NCBI GenBank assembly: GCA_964519955.1
Contig: CAZFLM010000090.1
Coordinates: 1-23,019, forward strand
DNA length: 23,019 bases
Reading direction: 5' to 3'
Source: CAZFLM01 sp964519955
GTDB taxonomy: Bacteria; Armatimonadota; Chthonomonadetes; Chthonomonadales; CAJBBX01
Below, one piece after another: positions 1 through 7,389 of this stretch. The stretch's first letter is position 1; each line of letters begins with the position of its first letter. The notes under the pieces were generated by a model. The model ran no database searches. It was not told the origin of the DNA and saw nothing but the letters and a program-made list of their open reading frames with translations. Made by a program: the position numbers and the translations under genes.

Positions 1-1159
1 GGGCCACGATGTCCGAGTCGCGCATATTGTGCGTCAGGCGCTCCGCGAGCCCCTTCAGGATCTGGTCGCCGGCGAGGTGGCCGTGCGTGTCGTTGTACTG
101 CTTGAAGAAGTCGACATCGAGCAGGACGACGGACAGCGGCCTCCCCAGGCGCACCGCATCCGCGAAGCAGCGGTCGAGCATCTCCTGGAAGTGGCGGTGG
201 TTCTTCAGGCCCGTCAGGCCGTCGGTCACCGCGCGCAACGACAACTGCGTGTTGGCTGCCTCCAGCTCGCGCTTGTTCTGCTCCAGCTCCGTGTTGAGCG
301 CGTTGGCCAGGTGGAGCTGCTGCTGGAGGCGCTTCTCGAGGACGCGGCGCTCGGTGATGTCGATGCTGGCGCAGATGGCGCCGACGACGGAGCCGCGCGG
401 GTCGCGCATCGGGAAGGCGTTCGTCAGCAGGTTGCGGGCGCCGTGATCCGGCAAGGGGCGGACCCACTCCACCCCTTCCATGCGATAGCCGGTGAACACG
501 CGGTCCATCGCGTCGCGCCCGCCGACGGGGCTCATCAGCTCCCAGACCGACTTCTCGAACACCTCGTCTGGCTGCAGGCCGAACATCTCGGTGAACGCCC
601 CGTTCCACTCGATGACGCGCCCGCCCTGATCGTACGTGAAGCAGGCCACCGGGAGCCCCTCGAAGAGGTCGGAGAACCGTTTGCTGGCCATCTCTTGGAC
701 TTCGACGGCGAGGCGGAGGTGCTCGTTCTGGTCGGCGAGCTGATCGTGCAGTTCGCGGAGCTGCGAGGCGCCTGCCTCCAGCTCCGCCTTCATATCGAGG
801 ATCCGCTTGGCGACGCGGAGCCGGGCCGCAAGCTCCGCGGCATCCAGCGGCTTCACCAGGAAGTCGTCGGCGCCCGCTTCGACGGCGGCCAGCTTGTCCT
901 CGCGGCTGCTGCGCGCAGTGAGGAGCACGATGTAGGCGAAGGAGCTGGCTGACCGAGTGCGGATGCGGCGGCACAACTCCAGGCCGTCCATCTCCGGCAT
1001 CATCCAGTCGGAGATGACGATCGGGATCGCGCGCTCTTGAAGCGCCTCCCAGGCCTCGGCGCCATTCGCAGCCAAGGTCACCTCAAAGCCCATACCTACC
1101 AGTATACGCTGCAGAACGAGGGCGGCAACCCTTGTGTCTTCTACAACGAGGATTTCCAT
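1..1159 (-). CDS. Response regulator-PAS-GGDEF protein (diguanylate cyclase), C-terminus cut by window edge
   Basis: The gene starts at ATG 1159 and stays open to base 1, giving 386 codons. An N-terminal receiver domain (about residues 1-120) has the acidic pair E7/D8, phospho-acceptor D51 in SDWMMPEMDG, T81 and K103 in LVKPLD. A helical linker (125-160) leads to a PAS domain (about 162-272, with the ITERR exit motif), a second coiled-coil stretch (272-305), and a GGDEF domain starting at DGLTGLKN (313-320). The metal-binding DVD (348-350) and the TGH/GD-like signature around 359-365 are present. The GG(D/E)EF active loop itself would lie just outside the window, so cyclase activity cannot be confirmed. 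Family role: phosphorylation-controlled synthesis of cyclic di-GMP in the cytosol. An AGGGG about 10 nt upstream supports the start. About 440 bp of apparently non-coding DNA lies upstream. No partner histidine kinase is visible. Confidence 0.93.
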   Translation of the reverse strand, partial: MEILVVEDTRVAALVLQRILVGMGFEVTLAANGAEAWEALQERAIPIVISDWMMPEMDGLELCRRIRTRSASSFAYIVLLTARSSREDKLAAVEAGADDFLVKPLDAAELAARLRVAKRILDMKAELEAGASQLRELHDQLADQNEHLRLAVEVQEMASKRFSDLFEGLPVACFTYDQGGRVIEWNGAFTEMFGLQPDEVFEKSVWELMSPVGGRDAMDRVFTGYRMEGVEWVRPLPDHGARNLLTNAFPMRDPRGSVVGAICASIDITERRVLEKRLQQQLHLANALNTELEQNKRELEAANTQLSLRAVTDGLTGLKNHRHFQEMLDRCFADAVRLGRPLSVVLLDVDFFKQYNDTHGHLAGDQILKGLAERLTHNMRDSDIVA

Positions 1160-1598
1160 TCAGGCCGATTCCCCTGGTTCTAGCCTCCGCGATTGCTGCG
1201 AGCCAGACGCGATGCGAGCAGGCTCCGTGCGGCCACACGCGCGAGTGCTGTTCCGCTGTCTCGTCGGCGACCACCGCGCGTACGCAGCGTGTGATCCTTC
1301 GGCTGGCTCATCTGCTCTGGCCCGCTAGGGGCACTCTCGACGGCAGCAACCGACGGCGCCAGCACGAGCGCCCACACCGATGTCTAGGCAAGCAACCAGA
1401 CGGACATTCCCGACGCAGTCCCCTCCGGGCTTGCGCAGGCGGATATGGTGATTATCGGGAGGGAAGGTGCGTCTACTTACCTGGTAAGGGGACGGGGGAG
1501 CCGAAAGAACCCGGATTGGTGGAAGGCCCGCGTGCCCGACGCAGCGGATGCGGTGCGTCAGGCACGCGGGCCTTGCAGTGGGGTAGGACGGTGGAGGG
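1160..1598. other. Intergenic region of about 440 bp with no supported gene
   Basis: No frame here has convincing protein character; the open frames are Arg/Ala/Pro-rich shadows. The region must hold the promoter of the minus-strand response-regulator gene, but I see no clear -35/-10 pair. It contains a small near-palindrome at 1476-1488 (CTTACC-T-GGTAAG), which could be an operator, and the long hairpin at 1523-1574 described separately. Confidence 0.6.
1523..1574 (-). terminator. Long hairpin, likely 3' end of the nucleotidyltransferase operon
   Basis: The outer arms AAGGCCCGCGTGCC (1523-1536) and GGCACGCGGGCCTT (1561-1574) are perfect reverse complements. After one C/A mismatch, the inner arms GACGCA (1538-1543) and TGCGTC (1554-1559) also pair around a 10-nt loop. 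The result is a 20-bp paired stem lying 24 nt beyond the stop of the minus-strand 68-aa gene. No T-run follows, so it may be a Rho-independent-like terminator without a U-tract or an mRNA-stabilising 3' structure. The structure is directly visible; the role is inferred from its place. Confidence 0.6.
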
Positions 1599-1805
1599 CT
1601 AGGCCGTGGGGGCGCCTCGCGGCGCGCCACAGAACGGGCAGAAGTTGATGGCCACCCCGGACTGCCCCGAGGGGTCGGCGATGACCTCGCGGTAGGGGCC
1701 ATCGCCCACATCCACCACCTGCAGGATGCCGTTCTCCAACGCCTCGAGCAGCGCGTCGCAGCAGATGTCTACTTCGACCTGGTCGGTCTCAACTGGGGTC
1801 GTCAT
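1599..1805 (-). CDS. Small 68-aa protein with CC and CPFC motifs, translationally coupled to the nucleotidyltransferase
   Basis: The start ATG (1805-1803) overlaps the TGA stop (1804-1802) of the upstream 836-aa nucleotidyltransferase fusion in an ATGA arrangement, a classic sign of translational coupling. The protein is 68 aa, soluble and acidic in the middle. It has a Cys pair at C15-C16 and a C56-P-F-C59-G knuckle near the C-terminus, which suggests one metal (zinc) site made of two Cys pairs. A longer upstream reading frame exists but lies inside the nucleotidyltransferase gene and looks like a shadow. I do not recognise a named family. The tight coupling suggests a role with, or regulation by, the nucleotide-sugar enzyme, but that is inference. 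A strong hairpin follows the stop. Confidence 0.75.
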   Translation of the reverse strand: MTTPVETDQVEVDICCDALLEALENGILQVVDVGDGPYREVIADPSGQSGVAINFCPFCGAPRGAPTA

Positions 1806-4312
1806 CCTCGCATGGCCTCCACTTTGCCGACGTACTCGGCGAGAACGCTTCGGGCCGCCTCTTCGGACGCGCCTTCGGCGAAGACATGGAAGTAGGGATC
1901 GGACGCATCCGGGATGACCAGGGCCCACTGATCGCCCCGGCGCACCTTGATGCCGTCGATCAGCTCCACCTCGCCGTCGTTCTCCGAGATGCGGGTCAGC
2001 TCCCGCATAATACGGCCCTTCATCTCCCACGGGCACCGCACGGAGGCCCGCGCGATGTAGGCCGGCGGGATCTCGGCCGCGATCTCGTTGATGCTCAGCC
2101 CCGAGGCCGCCAGCATCTCCAGCAGCTTGCCGAACGCGTACATCGAGTCGAACGCCGGCTGGAACTCGCTGAAGATGAAGCCGCCCGCGGTGTCTCCCGC
2201 GAAGTCAACCTGCGCGGCCCGCTTCTCGCTCTGCGTCGCCGCGCTCATCAGCGAGCGGACGTCGGTCTTGGTGCGATGGACGGTGCCGCCGTGGAGCGCG
2301 ACGATCTGCTCCAAGCGGCCCGGCGCCGTCACCGGTACGGCGATGTGGGCGTTCGGGTAGGTGCGCGCCACCATCACCGCGAAGAGCATGAGCAGGTCGT
2401 TGCCCTCGATGACCTTGCCGCTGGGATCGACCAGCGTCAGGCGCTCGCCGTCCGTCTCGAACATGACGCCGAGGTCCGCCTTGAGGGTCTGGACGATCTG
2501 CGTCAGGTTGGGGATCAGGTGGTTGCGGTCCTCGTTGGTCTTGGGAGACTTGCCGGCGTCGACGTAGGCGTTCAGGGCCACGACGTCGCAGCCCATGCGC
2601 CCGAGCACTGCCGGGAAGACGCCCGCCACGCGGCCATACGTGAAGTCGGCGATGACCTTGGGGCGGCGCTCGGCGATGGGCTCGGAGTGGATGTGCCGCG
2701 CGTAGTCCTCGTGGTACTGCTCGACGCTGCGCGAGGCGAACTCCAGGCTGCCGATGTGCTCCATGTCGGCACGGCCGAAGTCCTCGCGGAAGAAGATGGT
2801 CTCGACCTTCCGCTCGGCGGCCTTGGACAGGTAGACACCGTCCTTGTCCATGAACTCGACGACGAGCATGCGCGGGTTATGGGGCACGACGCGCACGTAC
2901 ATGCCGCCGGACGCTGCCGAGCCGCGCAGGGTGTGCCGCATGATGGGCAGCGGCATGGAGCGCATGTCGAGCACGTCGCAGCCCACCGACATGAGGCCGG
3001 AGATGATCGCCCGCTTGATCATCCGGGCTGCCAGACCCGAGTCGCGCGCGGTGATGACTGTCGAGCCGGATCCCAGGCATGCCCCGTAGGCGGCGCCGAG
3101 CTTGGTGGCGAAGTCCGGCGTGATCTCGATATTGGCGATGCCCATCACGCCGAGGTCGCGGAAGAGCGCGCCCAGCCACTTCTGACCCCAGATCAGGCTC
3201 ATCGTGACCGTGGACCCGGCTTCGATGACCTTGTCGGGCCACAGCTTGATCTGCGTGCGGATGGTGCTCTCGCGCTCGATGCGGCACCGCTCGCCGATCA
3301 CCGCGCCTTCCTGGATCTGGCAGTCGCGCTGGATGATGGCGTGGGAGCACACGGTGCAGGAAGTGAGGCGGCTGCCCGCGCCGACGTACACGTTGTCCCA
3401 GAGCACGCTGCGGTGGATCCAGGCGCCCTCCTCGACGATGCAGTTGTCGCCGATGACGGCATACGGCCCGATCTGCGCGCCGGACTTGATCTTGACGTTG
3501 CGCCCGATCTGCGTGGGAGGGGATATCTGGACGTCCGGCGCGATGCCGCCCGGATCGGTGACCCAGACGCCGCCGTGCTCCTCGCCCTGGATCTCGACGT
3601 TCGTGTTCCCGTCCAGCACGGTGTACTGCGACTCGCGATACTGGCTGAGGTTGCCCACGTCGCACCAGTAGGCGTCCATGACGTGGCCGTAGACCGGGCG
3701 ATCGTCCTTGAGGAGCCGCGGGAAGATGTCCTGGCTCCAGTCGTAGTTGTGCCCGTACTCCATGTAGTCGAACACGCTCGGCTCGAGGATGTACATCCCC
3801 GTGTTGACCGTGTCGGAGAACACCTCGCCCCAACTCGGCTTCTCGAGGAAGCGGCGGATGCGCCCGTCGTCGTCCGTGATGACTACGCCGAACTCGAGGG
3901 GATTGGGCACGTGTGACAGGACGATGGTGGCCATCGCCTGCTTCTCGCGGTGATAGTTGATGGCGGCGGTGATGTCGATGTCGGTGAGCGCGTCGCCGCT
4001 GATGATTACGAATGAATCGTCCTTGAGGTGTTCCTGGGCCAGCGTGAGGCTGCCGGCTGTCCCGATGGGCACGTCCTGGACGCAGTAGATGAGGTTGACT
4101 CCCCACTCGGAGCCGTCGCCGAAGTAGCCCTGGATCTCGTCGGCGAGGTAGTGGAGGGTTACGACGATCTCGGTGAGCCCATGCTTCTTCAGGAGCTTGA
4201 CGATGTGCTCCATGATGGGCATGTTCAACACCGGGGCAAGTGGCTTTGGACGGTGCGCTGTCAGTGGTCGGAGGCGGGTGCCTTCACCTCCCGCCATGAT
4301 CACGGCTTTCAT
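1802..4312 (-). CDS. Mannose-1-phosphate guanylyltransferase-like / phosphoglucomutase-like fusion (836 aa)
   Basis: The N-terminal nucleotidyltransferase (about 1-235) has the signature GGEGTRLRPLT at 8-18, K23 in RPKPL, the SGDALTDID metal region at 105-113 and D218 in WCDVGN. A left-handed beta-helix of hexapeptide repeats follows (about 250-370). A phosphohexomutase-fold region (about 385-836) completes the chain. Such fusions are known in several phyla and are usually annotated as mannose-1-phosphate guanylyltransferase, making GDP-mannose or a similar nucleotide sugar for glycan synthesis. The mutase half is degenerate. The position of the catalytic Ser of TASHNP is P477 (VVPHNP), the sugar loop GExSGH reads GDTAGG (706-711), and the phosphate loop RPSGTEP reads IPDASDP (800-806). 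The metal loop keeps acids as ETDGER (619-624). Start chosen at MKAVIMAGG with AGGGG upstream; an in-frame extension to 4378 has no family support. The exact NDP-sugar specificity cannot be read from the sequence. Confidence 0.93.
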   Translation of the reverse strand: MKAVIMAGGEGTRLRPLTAHRPKPLAPVLNMPIMEHIVKLLKKHGLTEIVVTLHYLADEIQGYFGDGSEWGVNLIYCVQDVPIGTAGSLTLAQEHLKDDSFVIISGDALTDIDITAAINYHREKQAMATIVLSHVPNPLEFGVVITDDDGRIRRFLEKPSWGEVFSDTVNTGMYILEPSVFDYMEYGHNYDWSQDIFPRLLKDDRPVYGHVMDAYWCDVGNLSQYRESQYTVLDGNTNVEIQGEEHGGVWVTDPGGIAPDVQISPPTQIGRNVKIKSGAQIGPYAVIGDNCIVEEGAWIHRSVLWDNVYVGAGSRLTSCTVCSHAIIQRDCQIQEGAVIGERCRIERESTIRTQIKLWPDKVIEAGSTVTMSLIWGQKWLGALFRDLGVMGIANIEITPDFATKLGAAYGACLGSGSTVITARDSGLAARMIKRAIISGLMSVGCDVLDMRSMPLPIMRHTLRGSAASGGMYVRVVPHNPRMLVVEFMDKDGVYLSKAAERKVETIFFREDFGRADMEHIGSLEFASRSVEQYHEDYARHIHSEPIAERRPKVIADFTYGRVAGVFPAVLGRMGCDVVALNAYVDAGKSPKTNEDRNHLIPNLTQIVQTLKADLGVMFETDGERLTLVDPSGKVIEGNDLLMLFAVMVARTYPNAHIAVPVTAPGRLEQIVALHGGTVHRTKTDVRSLMSAATQSEKRAAQVDFAGDTAGGFIFSEFQPAFDSMYAFGKLLEMLAASGLSINEIAAEIPPAYIARASVRCPWEMKGRIMRELTRISENDGEVELIDGIKVRRGDQWALVIPDASDPYFHVFAEGASEEAARSVLAEYVGKVEAMRG

Positions 4313-4454
4313 TGGTGATCGTCCCCTCTCGGAGCGCAGGCGATGGGTCATTGAGGCCAGGCGTTGGCCGGAACACAACGCAGTCTGTTCCGGTCGGAGG
4401 GCTTCTTGGCCTCGATAGGGCGTGGAGCGATGCGGCTGGACGTGTCGGCCGCTC

Positions 4455-4874
4455 CTATCGGTAGCGAACGATGCCGCCTGCTACCAGAATCAGGCTGCCG
4501 ACTGCTGTGACTATGATGCCGGGATAGAGCCCGGCGTGCAGGACTGCGAGCACCATCACGCTGATCGCGCATGCCACGTGGATGGACCGCAGCGACGCTT
4601 TCGAGCGCTGGGTCACGTCGAGCAGGAGCAGCGAACTGCAAACGACGGCGAGCGTGACCGCGATCCATCCGGCCCGGATCCACCCGATCTGCGTCTCGAA
4701 GCCGGTCAGGTTCACCGGCGTGATCTGCATCAGAATGGCGACCTGCGCCTGTTTGGGGGTGAACGTGCGCGAGGGGCCCCAGACCAGTGTGGCTCCGACG
4801 ACGACGGCGACCATGCCAATCAGGGTCAGCCATTCGCCCTTCGAGAAGAACGCGCGCGACGGGTGCTGTGTCAT
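4455..4874 (-). CDS. Small four-TM integral membrane protein, function unknown (139 aa)
   Basis: The protein has four strongly hydrophobic segments at about residues 15-33, 66-85, 95-112 and 115-135, a short polar N-terminus and a C-terminal VRYR. The roughly 35-residue loop between TM1 and TM2 (from PSRTFTPKQ onward) probably lies on one face as a small soluble patch. Start ATG 4874 is preferred over an in-frame GTG at 4907 because GGGAG sits 5 nt upstream. It lies on the same strand as the nucleotidyltransferase with a 142-bp gap, so co-transcription is possible but not shown. I do not recognise the family, and no catalytic or transport motif is visible. Confidence 0.8.
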   Translation of the reverse strand: MTQHPSRAFFSKGEWLTLIGMVAVVVGATLVWGPSRTFTPKQAQVAILMQITPVNLTGFETQIGWIRAGWIAVTLAVVCSSLLLLDVTQRSKASLRSIHVACAISVMVLAVLHAGLYPGIIVTAVGSLILVAGGIVRYR

Positions 4875-5182
4875 CGGTACTCCCACGGCATCGGTCGGAA
4901 GCGGCACGCGGCGGGCCGTCTCAGCGCCCGTGCCGCCGCGATGAGTTTCGCCGGGTTGCGCACAGACTCCTGCGACCGAGTGCCCACGATGCGGGACGCC
5001 GCCCGGTTAATGGTACCAGGAATTGCCTGCCTGGTCGGTTGGCATGTGACAAGCTGCGCACGTCGCTCGGAGCACGCGGCCCGGTGGCCAGCCAGCGGGC
5101 CGCGGCGCGCCGGAGTTGGTGCTGCCGTCCATACCTTATCGGCGCGCCGGCCGGTCGTCCCCAGTGCGCTTGTCGGCGGGGG
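4875..5182. other. Intergenic region of about 308 bp, no gene seen
   Basis: This lies between the proline dehydrogenase stop and the four-TM gene start, both on the minus strand. Open frames here are low-complexity shadows. It contains a weak inverted repeat ACCAGG/CCTGGT around 5016-5036 and a GC-rich GGCGCGCCGGCCGG stretch near 5140, neither convincing as a terminator. A promoter for the membrane-protein gene is expected here but I could not identify one with confidence. Confidence 0.5.
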
Positions 5183-6097
5183 TCAACGTCTGAGGAGATT
5201 CTTGACGACGAACCACAGGTTCGCGGGACGCTCGGCCAGGCGTCGCATCGTGTAGCCGTACCACTCGGAGCCATACGGCGTGTAGACGCGCATCCGGTAG
5301 CCCGCCCGAACCAGCGACACCTGCAGGTCGCGCCGGATGCCGTAGAGCATCTGGAACTCGTAGGTGTCCGGCGGGCGCCCGACTTGCGCCGCGTAGGCCT
5401 TGCACTCGCCGATGATGCGCTCGTCGTGCGTGGCGATGGCCGGATAGGGTTCGCCGTCGAGGAGCCGCTTCATGCCCTCCACGTACGCCGCGTCGACGTC
5501 GCCCTTGCTCGGGTACGCGATGTCGGCGGGCTCGCGGTAGGCGCCCTTCACCAGGCGCACGGATGCGCCCGAGGCAACCAGCCGGTCGATGTCGGCCTGC
5601 GTGCGCCGCAGGTACGACTGGACGACGATGCCGACCCGGGGGTAGTCGGCATGGACACGGTCAAACAGGTCGAGCGTCCGCTGCGTGTAGGGCGAGCCTT
5701 CCATGTCGAGGCGCACGAACCGCCCCACTTCGGCAGCGAGGTCGAGTATCTGGCGGACGCTGCGCTCGCACAGCTCGTCGGCGAGGTCGAGGCCCAACTG
5801 CGTCAGCTTCACGGAGACGCCGGAGCGGAGGGACTCGCGGTCGATGAAGCGCAGCATCGAGCAGACGCGCTCGACGCACTCCGCGGCTTGCTCGGCGGAG
5901 CTGACGTTCTCGCCGAGATAGTCGAGAGTGGCGGTCAGTCCCTGGGCGTTGAGCGCCCGCACGGCGTCTGCCGTCTGCTCGAGGGTCTCACCCGCAACAA
6001 AGCGCCGTACGAGGATGGCGGACATCCCGTTTCGCCTGACGAGGCGCTCCACACCGGGGCTGTCTGCCAGCTTGAGAAGCAACGTTCGCCCGAGCAC
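5183..6097 (-). CDS. Proline dehydrogenase, monofunctional (304 aa)
   Basis: This is an FAD-dependent (beta/alpha)8 enzyme that oxidises L-proline to delta-1-pyrroline-5-carboxylate, the first step of proline catabolism, and passes electrons to the membrane quinone pool. Family landmarks are all present: K97 in SVKLTQLG, D131 in RLDMEGS, the RLVKGAYRE strand at 181-189, and the C-terminal YGSEWYGYTMRRLAERP block holding substrate-carboxylate arginines R285/R286. At 304 aa it matches the short monofunctional class (Thermus/Deinococcus/Bacillus type), not PutA, and no P5C dehydrogenase gene is in the window. The start is GTG 6097, supported by a perfect AGGAGG (6103-6108) only 5 nt away. It is transcribed away from the M50 protease gene across a 130-bp shared upstream region. 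Confidence 0.95.
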   Translation of the reverse strand: MLGRTLLLKLADSPGVERLVRRNGMSAILVRRFVAGETLEQTADAVRALNAQGLTATLDYLGENVSSAEQAAECVERVCSMLRFIDRESLRSGVSVKLTQLGLDLADELCERSVRQILDLAAEVGRFVRLDMEGSPYTQRTLDLFDRVHADYPRVGIVVQSYLRRTQADIDRLVASGASVRLVKGAYREPADIAYPSKGDVDAAYVEGMKRLLDGEPYPAIATHDERIIGECKAYAAQVGRPPDTYEFQMLYGIRRDLQVSLVRAGYRMRVYTPYGSEWYGYTMRRLAERPANLWFVVKNLLRR

Positions 6098-6102
6098 ACG
6101 TT

Positions 6103-6108
6103 CCTCCT
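6103..6108 (-). promoter_or_regulatory. Shine-Dalgarno that fixes a GTG start (proline dehydrogenase)
   Basis: On the minus strand this reads AGGAGG, 5 nt from GTG at 6097-6095. No in-frame ATG with comparable support is nearby, and the protein from this GTG begins as family members do, so the GTG start is favoured. Confidence 0.8.
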
Positions 6109-6118
6109 GGACCGATTG

Positions 6119-6194
6119 GGTTCAGCATACCCGCGGGGGTACCGGGTGTCAAGGAGCCGGCGGTTCAGCCTCGGCGGGGTACCATTGGCTGAAC
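6119..6194. promoter_or_regulatory. Candidate operator: GGTTCAGC repeats in a divergent promoter region
   Basis: The 130 bp between proline dehydrogenase and the M50 protease contains GGTTCAGC at 6119-6126 and again at 6162-6169, plus an inverted copy: GTTCAGCC (6163-6170) pairs perfectly with GGCTGAAC (6187-6194) across 16 bp. Direct plus inverted half-sites between divergent genes are typical of regulator binding, but this is inference from position only. I could not pick a convincing -35/-10. Confidence 0.3.
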
Positions 6195-6227
6195 GGCGTG
6201 CCACCGCCCGAACCGGAGAGCGACCCC

Positions 6228-7373
6228 ATGACCGATCAGCGACCTCAACCGACGCGCGACCAGGCGTCCAAGCATCTCGACACGCGGTGGGCGTTCCACC
6301 TCTGCACCGTATCGGGGATACCCATCCGGATCCACGTTACGTTCCTGCTGCTGCTGGCCTGGCTGGCATACGCGGCATTGAGCGGGGCGGGTCCTGGCAG
6401 GCTGATGGCTGTGGTCTTCGTGCTCGCGGTGTTCGCCTGTGTGGTCCTCCATGAGCTGGGGCACAGCGTGGTGGCGCAGGCCCACGGCGTCTCGGTACAC
6501 GAGATCGTGCTCTACCCCGTCGGCGGGGTGGCCAGACTAGATCGAACGCCGCCCGCTGCCCCGGAGCTGCGCATCGCCCTCGCCGGGCCGCTGGTGAACG
6601 TGGTCATCGCCGGATCGCTGTTCCTGGGCCTGCAGGCCCGCGCGGCTTTGCACCCGCTGGGCTCGCTGCGGCTCGGCGACGGCATGTGGCTCCAAGAGCT
6701 TCTGGTCGCCAACGTGCTGCTGGCCCTGTTCAACATGCTGCCGGCGTTCCCGATGGATGGTGGACGGGTGCTGCGGGCACTGCTCGTCACGAGGCTCAAG
6801 GACGAGGAGCGAGGCACGGAGATCGCGGCCGCAATCGGTCAGGTGCTCGCGCTGGCGATGGGCTTCTACGGCTTCTTCTCCGGCACGTACATGCTCATCT
6901 TCGTGGCCCTGCTGGTCTTTATGGGCGCCGCTCAGGAGACCGCTGTAGCCCGCGGGCGGACGATGGTCGAGGGAATGCGGGCGCGCGACGCGATGGTGCG
7001 CGACTTCCGCACGCTGCCCGTCGGCTCGACCCTACGCGATGCCTCCGACGTGCTGCTGGAGACCTCGCAGCAGGACTTCCCGGTGATGAACGGCGGGGAG
7101 GTGGTGGGCGTGCTCTCCCGACAGGACCTGATGCGGGGGCTGGCGGGCGAGGGGCCGACCGGCTACGTGGCGGGCGCGATGGCGCGCGAGTACGCGGTGC
7201 TCGCGCCGGACGCCGACCTCCGCGATGCGGCCATCGCGCTCCAGACCGGCGCCATCCCCGTCGCTCTCGTGATGGAGGACGGCAAGCTCCTGGGCCTGGT
7301 TACGATGGAGAACCTGGCGGAGTTGCTCGTCCTCCGCCAGATCCTCCGCAGAAGGGGCACGCCTCCTCAGTAG
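6228..7373 (+). CDS. Site-2-type M50 zinc metalloprotease with tandem CBS domains (381 aa)
   Basis: This is an integral membrane metalloprotease of the S2P family, which cleaves transmembrane substrates such as anti-sigma factors within the bilayer. Zinc motif HELGH (75-79) lies in a hydrophobic helix. The third-ligand motif FPMDGGR (174-180) follows the characteristic LLALFNMLPAF strand. Other membrane segments lie near 34-52, 59-73, 117-135, 160-174 and 200-232. Two CBS domains form the cytoplasmic C-terminus (about 253-305 and 318-372), the usual build of the Rip3-like subgroup, where CBS pairs probably sense adenine nucleotides. Start ATG 6228 has GGAGAG 8 nt upstream. An in-frame extension back to 5928 would run antisense through proline dehydrogenase and is rejected. 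Its substrate is unknown; no anti-sigma factor gene is nearby. It converges with the esterase gene with only 16 bp between the stops. Confidence 0.94.
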   Translation: MTDQRPQPTRDQASKHLDTRWAFHLCTVSGIPIRIHVTFLLLLAWLAYAALSGAGPGRLMAVVFVLAVFACVVLHELGHSVVAQAHGVSVHEIVLYPVGGVARLDRTPPAAPELRIALAGPLVNVVIAGSLFLGLQARAALHPLGSLRLGDGMWLQELLVANVLLALFNMLPAFPMDGGRVLRALLVTRLKDEERGTEIAAAIGQVLALAMGFYGFFSGTYMLIFVALLVFMGAAQETAVARGRTMVEGMRARDAMVRDFRTLPVGSTLRDASDVLLETSQQDFPVMNGGEVVGVLSRQDLMRGLAGEGPTGYVAGAMAREYAVLAPDADLRDAAIALQTGAIPVALVMEDGKLLGLVTMENLAELLVLRQILRRRGTPPQ

Positions 7374-7389
7374 GGGGCGGCGTCACCAC

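Noticed and set aside
1476..1488. CTTACC-T-GGTAAG near-palindrome as a definite operator
   Set aside because: It is a single short site with no promoter recognised beside it and no second copy in the window, so it is noted only inside the intergenic entry.
1132..1602. 156-aa plus-strand frame in the first intergenic region
   Set aside because: Arg/Gly/Cys-rich without motifs, has no SD, and would read through the long hairpin.
1886..3916. 676-aa plus-strand open frame
   Set aside because: It lies fully antisense to the nucleotidyltransferase fusion, is dominated by Ala/Val/Asp/Arg/Leu, and has no family motifs. It is a shadow of high-GC codon use.
4348..4833. 161-aa minus-strand frame overlapping the four-TM gene
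   Set aside because: Arg/His/Pro-rich in another frame of a clear membrane protein, so it is a shadow.
5183..6097. Bifunctional PutA
   Set aside because: The protein is 304 aa and ends after the RRLAERP block. No P5C dehydrogenase domain follows.
5928..6227. Longer N-terminus for the M50 protease
   Set aside because: It would run antisense through proline dehydrogenase, is low-complexity, and the ATG at 6228 has its own SD and starts at the usual place.
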